A stretch of DNA of 33,625 nt from Psychrobacter immobilis (GTDB taxonomy: Bacteria > Pseudomonadota > Gammaproteobacteria > Pseudomonadales > Moraxellaceae), in contig NZ_CAJGZN010000021.1 of the NCBI RefSeq assembly GCF_904846235.1, positions 1 through 33,625 on the forward strand. Reading direction: 5' to 3'. Positions 1 through 8,145 of this stretch are shown in pieces. Position 1 is the stretch's first letter; each line of letters opens with the position of its first letter. The position numbers and the translations under genes are program-made. Under the pieces are notes generated by a model, which was not told where the DNA came from, searched no databases, and saw only the letters and a list, made by a program, of their open reading frames with translations.

Positions 1-2
1 CT

Positions 3-122
3 GACTTAAATCCTATTGAAAAGAAATGGGCGCAAGCTAAGTTTCTACGCCAAGGTTGGATGGAGAATAATTTACCTAAACTATTTCATGATATGGGTTG
101 TACTTCTTTTATCTTGGATTGA
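3..122 (+). CDS. IS630-family transposase, C-terminal fragment (cut by window edge)
   Basis: The open frame from base 3 to the stop at 120-122 encodes about 39 residues beginning DLNPIEKKWAQAK. The DxNPIEKxWA block is the conserved C-terminal stretch of IS630/Tc1-type DDE transposases and carries the third acidic residue of the catalytic triad (the E of PIEK). The rest of the gene lies outside the window, so it cannot be said whether the element is intact. IS630 elements usually target TA, and the element end should lie shortly after the stop, but I could not identify the terminal repeat. The family call is recognition from motif and position; exact IS name unknown. Confidence 0.78.
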   Translation, partial: DLNPIEKKWAQAKFLRQGWMENNLPKLFHDMGCTSFILD

Positions 123-324
123 CTATACTTGTGGCAAAAAAATGAATAAAGATAATGGATGATCTACAAATGAAAAACAGGTAAAAATAAACAGAAGTTT
201 TATTCTTATATATTTTTAAAGATAGGTGTTTTTATATGTTTTATCAGTTAACGTGTAATATGACAAAAGCTGATATTAGAATTTTAGCAGTGACTGAATT
301 TTTAGGTATTTATGATTAAACATT
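123..324. other. AT-rich spacer between IS630 fragment and ssb terminator
   Basis: About 200 bases of strongly AT-rich sequence with no convincing open frame. It should contain the right end of the IS630 element and flanking DNA. I see no clear inverted repeat that would fix the boundary. Confidence 0.4.
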
Positions 325-349
325 AAAAAACCCCGCCGGTGGCGAGGTT
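325..349 (-). terminator. Rho-independent terminator of ssb
   Basis: Read on the minus strand, AACCTCGCC (349-341), a 3-base loop, and GGCGGGGTT (337-329) form a 9-pair stem with one G-U wobble, followed by a run of T (330-325). It sits about 45 bases after the ssb stop codon. Confidence 0.8.
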
Positions 350-392
350 CTTTATCTATTTAGTTATCTTTACACTTTGACTCTTATAAGAT

Positions 393-1013
393 TTAGAACG
401 GAATATCATCATCTACAGGGCCATCTGGCATTGCTGTAGGCTTAGATTGTGCAGGTTTCTGTGCTGGTTGATTGAACTGGTTTTGCTGAGCAGGCGCTTG
501 ATTGTTAAAACTGTTTTGACCACCATTCGCTTGGTTATTGTACCCGCCTTGCTGAGCTGGCTGATTATTACCTTGCTGACCATAGTTATTCTGGCCATTT
601 TGATTATCATAACCTTGATTTGAGCCACCTTGATTATTACCAAAACCACCACTATTGCCTTGTCCCTGACCACCGCCAGTCTGACCATCAAGCATCTGCA
701 TTTGTTCAGCACGAATCTCAGTAATATAACGGTCTTGACCACTTTGGTCTTGGTATTTACGTGTACGCAAACTACCTTCGATATAGACTTTGCTGCCTTT
801 GCGCAGGTATTGCGCTGCGATTTCACCTAGACGGTTAAAAAGTGCAATACGATGCCACTCTGTCGCTTCTCTTTTTTCGCCACTTTGTTTGTCTGTCCAC
901 TGCTCTGATGTCGCAACCGAGATATTGGTCACGCTACCGCCATTGCTGAATTGGCGTGCCTCAGGATCTGCTCCGAGGTTACCGATGATGATAACTTTAT
1001 TGACTCCGCGCAT
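393..1013 (-). CDS. ssb: Single-stranded DNA-binding protein SSB
   Basis: Binds single-stranded DNA as a homotetramer during replication, recombination and repair, and recruits partners through its C-terminal tip. The 206-residue product starts [20 protein letters not shown], typical of bacterial SSB, with the OB fold over roughly residues 1-110. A long Gly/Gln/Asn-rich linker (about 112-190) follows, then the acidic tip DDDIPF that docks repair and replication proteins. E. coli SSB has 178 residues, so the extra length is in the linker. The start is supported by AAAGGA seven bases upstream of the ATG. It is the last of three minus-strand genes leading away from uvrA; in E. coli ssb is directly divergent from uvrA, so here two genes lie between them. 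Confidence 0.97.
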   Translation of the reverse strand: MRGVNKVIIIGNLGADPEARQFSNGGSVTNISVATSEQWTDKQSGEKREATEWHRIALFNRLGEIAAQYLRKGSKVYIEGSLRTRKYQDQSGQDRYITEIRAEQMQMLDGQTGGGQGQGNSGGFGNNQGGSNQGYDNQNGQNNYGQQGNNQPAQQGGYNNQANGGQNSFNNQAPAQQNQFNQPAQKPAQSKPTAMPDGPVDDDIPF

Positions 1014-1330
1014 GATACTGTCCTTTTACTTATGAATAATTTAATAAACTGTTTTAATCGTTATCTGATAGCATCATTTGACACTATCAATTATATAATT
1101 TTACTTTAACCAATTTTTATCGAAATATCTATAGGCTACCTATGGTGCACGTCAGTCTATGTCGCTTAGATACTCTATCTTGATATACTAGTCGATATTG
1201 TAGAGTCCAATAAATAACAGGTAATAGATAAATATGCTGCTATTTTGCCATTTTAAGACGTTGAAGAACACCGTCTACCTTTATCGATATTGCATAGCAC
1301 CTTACTTATTATTAAGTGATTTAGAGATTT
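1014..1330. other. Intergenic region upstream of ssb
   Basis: 317 bases with no supported gene. It must carry the ssb promoter on the minus strand. A 6-base inverted repeat, TGATAG (1066-1071) and CTATCA (1084-1089), lies 50-75 bases before the ssb start and overlaps a TTGATA hexamer (minus strand) that could be a -35 element. These assignments are tentative. No clear terminator for the upstream lipoprotein gene is visible. Confidence 0.35.
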
Positions 1331-1942
1331 CTAATTAGCATCAGAAGGCTTGCGATGCATGCTCAATGTCACGCTACCAAGCTCTACGCCAAATTTTTTC
1401 ATCACTGAGCGATTGAGCATGACATCCTCATTGATAAGATACATCCAATCATCGAACGTTACTTTATAGGTCTTGTCCTCGACAGGTAACTCTAGTAAGT
1501 AATTCCAGTGCAACGTATTGCCAACCACTTGCCCTGTTGCCTCGCCAATGACATCACCTGCCACACCTTTCCAGCTGCCATCTGTCTGCTCAGTCAGACG
1601 CCATATACGCTGCGATTTCGTGCCATCTGCCCACAAGAACTTCTCGTTTAGGACAATGACATCATCTCCCTCATGGGTTGCATCAATGTCGACATAAAAG
1701 CGTTTTTTGACCTCACCATTTCGACCTTGGAACATACCCCAACCATCAATTTGACCCGAAAAAAACTCATGCATGTCGAGCGTTGGTGTGGTGTTCTGAT
1801 ACGCCTGAATATTTTGCGTAGCGCAACCAGAGGTCAGCAGTATGGCCAATAGACCAAGACCTACGGTTAACTTGGCTATTGAGCGATGCGCCTTCTTTTT
1901 ACCCTCAATGACATTACCAGACAACATCTTAAATTTACTCAT
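1331..1942 (-). CDS. DUF3833 family lipoprotein
   Basis: Predicted lipoprotein of 203 residues. A basic N-terminal region and hydrophobic helix (about residues 22-37) end in the lipobox LTSGC, with Cys40 as the lipidated residue. The body matches DUF3833 as I know it: WGMFQGRNGEVKKRF near the N-terminus, and the C-terminal block FDDWMYLINEDVMLNRS followed by KFGVELGSVTLSM. The biochemical function of DUF3833 is unknown; by lipobox and fold it probably sits in the periplasmic leaflet of a membrane. The start is supported by AAGGAA before the ATG. The leader before the hydrophobic segment is longer than usual, but an alternative start at Met6 changes little. It lies between ssb and the MFS gene on the same strand, about 140 bases after the latter. 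Confidence 0.85.
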   Translation of the reverse strand: MSKFKMLSGNVIEGKKKAHRSIAKLTVGLGLLAILLTSGCATQNIQAYQNTTPTLDMHEFFSGQIDGWGMFQGRNGEVKKRFYVDIDATHEGDDVIVLNEKFLWADGTKSQRIWRLTEQTDGSWKGVAGDVIGEATGQVVGNTLHWNYLLELPVEDKTYKVTFDDWMYLINEDVMLNRSVMKKFGVELGSVTLSMHRKPSDAN

Positions 1943-2083
1943 ATTAATTCCTTTTAAATAGAGATAAATAGTTAGTTTCTATTGATTGATATTGGTGGTT
2001 TATGAGACTGCTGTCTGTGCAACTTTTGCTATTTGGCTTTATTTCTATATAAAAACATAAGTCTAAAGCTGTTATATATCATA

Positions 2084-3448
2084 TTAAATATCTAGCGGAC
2101 TTTGCGCCAAACTCGATAGCTGCTGACGTGAATCATCCGTCAACTGTGTCTTATCTAACTTCAAATAAGCGACTTGCTCTTTTGCCATGACGACCAACTC
2201 ATCAACACCATCTACTGCCAGCATTTGTCGTGACCAGTCTTGGATATTGATGTCTTTGGGAATAGTAACCGTCGTGCTCGATAGATAAGGTGGCTGAGAA
2301 ATGGGAATAATGATAAGCAGTGCGGCACCCATAATAATAGCCAGTATGCCCCACGCCAACAAATTAGGCTGGCCTAATAACAGACCACCCATTGCCCCGC
2401 CTATAAATGCACCAAAGAACTGACTAGAGGAATTAAGCCCCATCGCGGTCGCTTTATTGGCGACTGGTGCGCGCTTTGATATCCACGAAGGAATCGTCGC
2501 CTCAAGCAGGTTAAAGCCCATAAAGTACAGCAGCAAACCAAATATGATACCAATACCGACCTGACTACCAAGCGCGAGTATGGCTAAAGCGGCGGTCATT
2601 AATGCAATCGCACCCAAAAAAACCTGACGCATTTTGCGTTTCTTTTCGGCGATGATAATAAACGGTATCGCGATGGCGAAACCAATAAACAATAGTGGCA
2701 AATAAACCATGCCTTGCTGACGTACTGACAAGCCAAGTACGTCACTGAGCTGGTGCGGCAATATCACAAATATCGCTGTCATCGTCAGATGTAGCGCAAA
2801 GATACCGATATGTAAGCGGTTAAGATCGCCAATATTAAGGACAGTGGCTAACTGTTGACCGATGGTCTTATTATCCAGATTGTGCTTGAGCACGCGCATA
2901 GGCGTCGGTACTACCACCAATAGCAGCATCGCCAATATAGCAAATCCTGAAGTTAGCCAAAACAGCCCAGAGATACCGAGCGAGCCGACTAATAATGGAC
3001 CAAAGGCAAAGGCCAGCATGATAGAGGTAGCAATCGTCAGACCCATCGTGGCCATCGCTTTGGTACGCATTTCCTCACGAGTCACATCAGCCAGTAACGC
3101 CATCAGCACAGCAGAGACCGCACCACTACCCGCCAGCGCTCGACCAATGATCACTTCATAAATATCCGTCGCATTTGCTGCAATCATGCCGCCGACGGCG
3201 AACAGTATCAATCCTAGAAAGATAATAGGCTTACGCGGAAATTTATCAGCAGCCAAACTCATCGGTATCTGAAAAATAGCCTGCCCTAAGCCATAAATAC
3301 CAACGGCCAAACCAATCAAAAACGGCGTCGCGTGTGCATAATTATCACCGTAGACAGAAAATACCGGCACAATCATAAACAAGCCAATCATACGTAAGGC
3401 AAAGATGCCACCGACTCCGAGGATTGCCCGTTTCTCTACGCTATTCAT
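2084..3448 (-). CDS. MFS transporter of YajR type with C-terminal cytoplasmic domain
   Basis: Major facilitator superfamily inner-membrane transporter, 454 residues, the same length as E. coli YajR. The N-terminal half follows YajR closely: GVGGIFALRMIGLFMIVPVF, GLAVGIYGLGQAIFQIP, the loop motif DKFPRK (motif A, about residues 68-73), and GRALAGSGAVSAVLMALLAD. Twelve hydrophobic segments run to about residue 385. They are followed by a soluble segment of about 65 residues (TVTIPKDINIQDW to the end) that fits the YAM domain, the ferredoxin-like C-terminal domain of YajR. The substrate is unknown; drug/H+ antiport is the usual family guess. The start has GAGG five bases before the ATG. Divergent from uvrA across a 666-base spacer. 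Confidence 0.9.
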   Translation of the reverse strand: MNSVEKRAILGVGGIFALRMIGLFMIVPVFSVYGDNYAHATPFLIGLAVGIYGLGQAIFQIPMSLAADKFPRKPIIFLGLILFAVGGMIAANATDIYEVIIGRALAGSGAVSAVLMALLADVTREEMRTKAMATMGLTIATSIMLAFAFGPLLVGSLGISGLFWLTSGFAILAMLLLVVVPTPMRVLKHNLDNKTIGQQLATVLNIGDLNRLHIGIFALHLTMTAIFVILPHQLSDVLGLSVRQQGMVYLPLLFIGFAIAIPFIIIAEKKRKMRQVFLGAIALMTAALAILALGSQVGIGIIFGLLLYFMGFNLLEATIPSWISKRAPVANKATAMGLNSSSQFFGAFIGGAMGGLLLGQPNLLAWGILAIIMGAALLIIIPISQPPYLSSTTVTIPKDINIQDWSRQMLAVDGVDELVVMAKEQVAYLKLDKTQLTDDSRQQLSSLAQSPLDI

Positions 3449-4114
3449 ACTTGCCTCACTGGTTGATCATTGCTGGTTGCTCATTGCTATCTTTCACGAC
3501 TAACACTGTGCCATACCATGATTTATCACTACTGGTTTATCAAGGCATTGGCCTATAAATCAAGCCCCCTAGTATAAGACATTCGCCGTTTGGTTGCCGA
3601 GACTTTTGTCTTACTGGTGCAGTAACGTATGCGCCCTCAACCCAAGCCATTCATATTACGAGATTATTTTGTTACCAAGTGCATCAGATGCACAGTCACA
3701 CCTTGAATAATGCTGTCACCATGACAATAAAGTAAAACGTTGTCAGCACAATTAATGGCCAACTCACTATATCTATATAACGACGAACGCTTCCATAAAA
3801 CGACATTTTGGTCAAAACCATAACAAACGATGCCTGTTACTTAACACTGATTTGATTTAGATTTGCTTAGTCCTATAACAAATAGTCATAGGAGCGATAA
3901 GCAATACAAAGCCAAACAATAATGGAAAGTTAATAACTAGGCTGACATAACTTTTACCTTATACATATATGTATCCTTTATAACAACACTACTGATAACA
4001 ACATCATAAATTTAGAATTATTCACGTTTTAACCAATCACTTTACTGATCTGTATTTACTTTTGACTTGAGATATTTCCCAATCCCCTTTTAGCAAATAG
4101 GAAACCTGTAACCG
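3449..4114. other. Long divergent intergenic region between the MFS gene and uvrA
   Basis: 666 bases with no open frame I would support on either strand. It must hold the divergent promoters of the MFS gene and uvrA. Notable parts are a perfect 14-base palindrome at 3961-3974 and a short inverted repeat TCCTAT/ATAGGA near 3870-3893. No canonical E. coli-type LexA box (CTG-N10-CAG) was found. The uvrA ribosome site (AGGA, about 12 bases from the ATG) is weak. Confidence 0.4.
3961..3974. promoter_or_regulatory. Perfect 14-base palindrome upstream of uvrA
   Basis: ATACATATATGTAT is its own reverse complement and lies 140 bases before the uvrA start codon in a long spacer. It could be a dimeric repressor operator for uvrA or for the divergent MFS gene, but AT-rich palindromes also arise by chance. 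Confidence 0.3.
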
Positions 4115-7021
4115 ATGGCACATGACCATATCGCAATACGCGGCGCACGTACTCATAATTTAAAAAACATCGATTTAGACATTCCACGAGATAAATTCGT
4201 GGTAATTACTGGCCTATCTGGCTCTGGTAAATCTTCATTGGCATTTGACACGCTATATGCCGAAGGGCAACGTCGTTATGTCGAAAGCTTATCGGCATAC
4301 GCTCGTCAGTTCCTCTCGCAAATGGAGAAACCTGATGTCGATAGCATCGAGGGTCTATCCCCTGCGATTGCTATCGAGCAAAAATCAACCAACCATAACC
4401 CACGCTCGACCGTCGGTACGATTACCGAGATTTATGACTATCTGCGTCTGCTCTATGCACGCATCGGTACGCCATATTGCCCTGAGCATGGTGAGCCAAT
4501 GGTCGCGCAGTCGGTCACTGAGATGGTCGATCAAGTCATGGCTTTGCCAGACGACACTAAGATTATGATCTTGGCACCGGTCATTCGTGAGCGTAAAGGT
4601 GAACATACCGTCTTACTTGAGCAGCTGATTGGGCAAGGTTTTGTCCGTGTGCGCGTCGACGGTGATGTCTATGACACTGATGAGCTACCGACTCTGGATA
4701 AGAAGAAAAAACACACCATCGAAGTGGTGGTTGATCGCTTTAAAGTCCGTGACGACTTGGGCAACCGTGTTGCTGAGAGCTTAGAGACGGCGTTACGTCT
4801 AGGCCAAGGGCTGGTCACGCTACACTTTATGGATGGTAATCCAAAAGAAGGCGGTGACGAAAACCAAGTGATGTCAGCCAAGCATTCATGCCCTGTCTGT
4901 GATCGTGCAGTGCCTGAGCTTGAGCCACGCATGTTCAGTTTTAACAATCCATATGGCGCGTGCCCAAGCTGTGATGGTCTCGGTAAACGTCAATATTTCG
5001 CCGCTGAAAAACTGATTACTCATCATGAGAAATCACTTAACCAAGGCGCTATCAATGGTTGGGATAAGCGTCATGCGTACTATTTTGGTTTGCTTAGCAC
5101 TGTCTGTAAGCATTTCAAAATCGATATGGATGCGCCATGGCAAGATCTGTCAAAAGAGCAGCAAGACCTAATCATGCATGGCTCTGGTAAAGAAAAGCTG
5201 ACCTTTAATTTTACTGATGAGCGCGGTCGTAAGACGAATAAGACTGTACCGTTTGAAGGTGTGCTTCCCTACCTAGAGCGTCGTTATGCTAAGACGCAAA
5301 GTAACCTCGTCCGTGATGAGTTAGCTAAATATCTGGCTGATACCACTTGTAACGTTTGTGATGGTGCACGTCTGAATGAAATCTCACGCAACGTCCGTGT
5401 TGATGATCAGACTATTGCAGAAATCGTTAAGCTGTCTATCGGTGATGCGGCGGACTATTATAAAACACTAAAGATTGGCGGTCATAAAGGTGAAGTCGCT
5501 GAAAAAATCTTTAAAGAGATTAATGAGCGTCTAAACTTCCTTGTGAGCGTTGGGCTTGATTATTTGACCCTTGCTCGCTCTGCCGAAACACTATCGGGCG
5601 GTGAAGCACAGCGTATTCGTCTGGCTAGCCAAATAGGTGCTGGTCTGATGGGCGTCATGTATGTACTTGATGAGCCATCAATCGGTCTGCATCAACGTGA
5701 CAACGATCGCCTGCTAAAAACCCTAACGCGCCTGCGTGATTTGGGTAATACGGTGCTGGTCGTTGAACATGATGAAGATGCGATTCGCCAAGCGGATCAC
5801 GTCATCGATATCGGTATCGGTGCAGGCGTACATGGTGGTCACGTGATCGCCCAAGGTACGGTCGATGACATCATGGCAAACAAAGAATCGCTGACTGGAC
5901 AATATATGTCTGGTAAGAAGAAAATCGAGATTCCAACTGTCCGTCATAAAGCCAAAAATATTGATGTCGAAGTCAAGGGTAAAGCCAAAGCCAAAAAAGT
6001 ACCGATGACCATCGAGCTAAAAGGCGCATCAGGTAACAACCTACATGATGTAGATTTGACCATTCCTGTTGGCATCATGACTTGTGTGACGGGTGTCTCA
6101 GGTTCGGGTAAATCAACCTTGATTAACCGTACGCTTATGCCATTGGCAGCGACTCAGTTAAACAATGCCTCAACGCTGATTGCTGACAAGTTTGAAAGCA
6201 TTAGCGGTCTTGAGCATTTGGACAAAATGGTCGATATCGATCAAAGTCCAATCGGCCGTACGCCGCGCTCAAACCCAGCGACTTATACTGGCGTGTTTAC
6301 CCCGGTGCGTGAGATGTTTGCCCAGACCCAAGAAGCGCGCGCCCGTGGTTATAAGCCTGGTCGCTTTAGCTTCAACGTAAAAGGCGGACGCTGTGAGATG
6401 TGCCAAGGCGATGGCCTTATCAAAGTTGAGATGCATTTCTTGCCTGATATGTATGTGCCGTGTGATACCTGTGAAGGCAAACGCTACAACCGCGAGACGC
6501 TAGAGATTCACTATAAAGGCAAAACCATCGCTGATGTGCTCGATATGACTGTTGAAGATGCCGTTGAGTTCTTCTCAGCGATACCAGCCATCTATCGTCG
6601 CCTGCAAGCATTGATGGATGTTGGTCTGAGCTATATTCGCTTGGGTCAGTCTGCGCCAACACTATCAGGTGGTGAGGCGCAGCGTGTCAAACTGGCTCGT
6701 GAGCTTGCCAAACGTGATACGGGACAGACACTCTATATCTTGGATGAGCCAACCACTGGTTTGCATTTCCATGATATCGATAAGCTGCTCAATATCCTGC
6801 ATGCCCTACGCGATAAAGGTAATACTATCGTGGTCATCGAACATAACTTGGATGTTATCAAAACGGCAGACTGGGTGATCGACTTAGGCCCTGAAGGCGG
6901 TAAAGGTGGTGGTATGATCATCGCTGAGGGTACGCCTGAGGAAGTGGCTGAAGTCAAAGAATCCTACACGGGTATATTCTTAAAGCCAATGCTTGAGCAA
7001 GGTATGAAAGAAGTCAGCTAA
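4115..7021 (+). CDS. uvrA: Excinuclease ABC subunit UvrA
   Basis: DNA damage-sensing ATPase of nucleotide excision repair; a UvrA dimer with UvrB scans DNA and loads UvrB for UvrC incision. The 968-residue protein (E. coli 940) has two ABC ATPase modules. The first has Walker A GLSGSGKS at residues 33-40 and the signature LSGGEAQRI; the second has Walker A GVSGSGKS near residue 659 and the signature LSGGEAQRV. The CxxC-type zinc sites are present: CPVC near 259 paired with CPSC, and CEMC near 759 paired with CDTC. Both Walker B regions ([20 protein letters not shown]) are intact. The ATG begins [20 protein letters not shown], as in homologues. A hairpin terminator follows the stop, so it appears to be a single-gene unit. 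Confidence 0.98.
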   Translation: MAHDHIAIRGARTHNLKNIDLDIPRDKFVVITGLSGSGKSSLAFDTLYAEGQRRYVESLSAYARQFLSQMEKPDVDSIEGLSPAIAIEQKSTNHNPRSTVGTITEIYDYLRLLYARIGTPYCPEHGEPMVAQSVTEMVDQVMALPDDTKIMILAPVIRERKGEHTVLLEQLIGQGFVRVRVDGDVYDTDELPTLDKKKKHTIEVVVDRFKVRDDLGNRVAESLETALRLGQGLVTLHFMDGNPKEGGDENQVMSAKHSCPVCDRAVPELEPRMFSFNNPYGACPSCDGLGKRQYFAAEKLITHHEKSLNQGAINGWDKRHAYYFGLLSTVCKHFKIDMDAPWQDLSKEQQDLIMHGSGKEKLTFNFTDERGRKTNKTVPFEGVLPYLERRYAKTQSNLVRDELAKYLADTTCNVCDGARLNEISRNVRVDDQTIAEIVKLSIGDAADYYKTLKIGGHKGEVAEKIFKEINERLNFLVSVGLDYLTLARSAETLSGGEAQRIRLASQIGAGLMGVMYVLDEPSIGLHQRDNDRLLKTLTRLRDLGNTVLVVEHDEDAIRQADHVIDIGIGAGVHGGHVIAQGTVDDIMANKESLTGQYMSGKKKIEIPTVRHKAKNIDVEVKGKAKAKKVPMTIELKGASGNNLHDVDLTIPVGIMTCVTGVSGSGKSTLINRTLMPLAATQLNNASTLIADKFESISGLEHLDKMVDIDQSPIGRTPRSNPATYTGVFTPVREMFAQTQEARARGYKPGRFSFNVKGGRCEMCQGDGLIKVEMHFLPDMYVPCDTCEGKRYNRETLEIHYKGKTIADVLDMTVEDAVEFFSAIPAIYRRLQALMDVGLSYIRLGQSAPTLSGGEAQRVKLARELAKRDTGQTLYILDEPTTGLHFHDIDKLLNILHALRDKGNTIVVIEHNLDVIKTADWVIDLGPEGGKGGGMIIAEGTPEEVAEVKESYTGIFLKPMLEQGMKEVS

Positions 7022-7041
7022 TACCGTTAGTCATGATTGAT

Positions 7042-7070
7042 AAAAGGCCACTCTTTATATGGCCTTTTTT
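7042..7070 (+). terminator. Rho-independent terminator of uvrA
   Basis: AAAAGGCCA (7042-7050) pairs with TGGCCTTTT (7060-7068) around a 9-base loop, followed by more T. It lies about 20 bases after the uvrA stop. The A-rich left arm could let it serve the opposing gene as well. Confidence 0.85.
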
Positions 7071-7105
7071 ATTGGCTGAAAATTGGTTGTCGTACTTAAT
7101 CTACT

Positions 7106-8050
7106 CTATACTGCCAATTGTCCATCTTCACAATGCCTACTTACTAAGATATTGACACTTATTATGCTTGGGTCTTCAAAAATAGCTAAATCTTGAGTAA
7201 GCTTCATAGTTGTCGTACAAAAAATAGCGAAGTCATCCTCTATAGCCTCGGTTACTTCGCATGTTTGTTCTAAGCTAGGAGGTCTACTAGCACTCATTAC
7301 ACAGATTATATCTTTGATGTCAGTCAGATTAATCCCAGCTTTATCTAACCCTTCTAAATAATTACTCTTGAAATTAGCTTCGTTATCTTCGCTTGCGTAA
7401 ATTGTTGGAAGTATATTTAGTAGTCTGTTACCGCTGAATACATGTTTCCAATCATTAAAGTCATAGCCAATCATAGAGTCGTCCTGCCTGTAAACGCTAC
7501 AAACTGTAGTTACAACTGAATCTATAAAGGAGTAATAAAAATTATAACTCTCTATGCTCATATCGTTTACAAAATCGCTTTTTGCTTGTGATGTGGTAAA
7601 AGGTATAGCAAAAGTAGGGATAGATGATAGTGTGCTCCACTTATCCCTTAAAGCATTTTCGGATTTAGTCTTGAAACTACTTATTTCATCTATGGTTGAA
7701 GGGGAAATTACAAAAGTCAGTGCTGATATAGTAGCTATTTCTTCTTGAAAGGTGCATAAACTATCAAAGCTAGCCTCATGTTCAACTAAAAAAACTATGA
7801 CTTTCTGACTTTCAAGTTGCTGATCTCTATCGACTTCAGTCATATTCTTTAAATCATCTAAATTAACTATTTTAAAATCTGAATCATGAATACCGAGTTT
7901 TAAATATCTATTGGAGGCTTTATTAAACCGATCTTTACCAATATCTTGCGCTACCTTCTTAGTTATTTGACCTGTTATGACGAGCATAAATCCTTTAGGT
8001 TCTTTGTAATTAGGAATATCACTCATTATATATTTAGAAGTACTGCTCAT
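7106..8050 (-). CDS. Diverged FtsZ/tubulin-fold protein, function unknown
   Basis: No database name recognised. The 314-residue protein can be laid along E. coli FtsZ almost end to end by eye. FMLVITG fits strand 1; DFKIVNLDD (59-67) fits the VNTD loop; VIVFLV, EEIA and ALTFVISPS (84-118) fit the MVFIAAG to ILTVAVVTKP stretch; IPTFAIP fits LITIPND. GYDFNDWKHVF (195-205) fits NVDFADVRTVM, and the following ~70 residues align without gaps through the C-terminal domain to SVNILVSR. The glycine-rich GTP-binding motifs (GGGGGN and GGGTGTG) are missing, while the two T7-loop aspartates (D197, D200) remain. It may therefore bind no nucleotide or an altered one. AAAGAG lies nine bases before the ATG. 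AT-rich and head-to-head with a nuclease gene. The fold assignment is inference from sequence pattern; identity to FtsZ is low. Confidence 0.65.
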   Translation of the reverse strand: MSSTSKYIMSDIPNYKEPKGFMLVITGQITKKVAQDIGKDRFNKASNRYLKLGIHDSDFKIVNLDDLKNMTEVDRDQQLESQKVIVFLVEHEASFDSLCTFQEEIATISALTFVISPSTIDEISSFKTKSENALRDKWSTLSSIPTFAIPFTTSQAKSDFVNDMSIESYNFYYSFIDSVVTTVCSVYRQDDSMIGYDFNDWKHVFSGNRLLNILPTIYASEDNEANFKSNYLEGLDKAGINLTDIKDIICVMSASRPPSLEQTCEVTEAIEDDFAIFCTTTMKLTQDLAIFEDPSIISVNILVSRHCEDGQLAV

Positions 8051-8145
8051 AATAGTTAACTCTTTGTCATGTTTTGGAAAGCATGAAGGTCTATGTTAGT
8101 TTGATAGACTTAACTTCAGGAACTAACTTAAAACCACTAGGAAAG

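Noticed and set aside
413..826. A 137-codon open frame on the minus strand in another frame of ssb
   Set aside because: It overlaps ssb completely, and its Val/Ile/Lys-rich, low-information product arises from the repetitive Gln/Asn/Gly codons of the SSB linker.
3961..3974. Palindrome upstream of uvrA as a classical LexA (SOS) box
   Set aside because: It lacks the CTG-N10-CAG pattern of the E. coli-type box, and it is far from the start codon; kept only as an unspecified palindrome.
8074..8145. TTG 8074 or ATG 8083 as the start of the nuclease gene
   Set aside because: Homologues begin shortly before the FNIF motif, and these starts leave only about 25-32 bases between divergent genes. They are not excluded.
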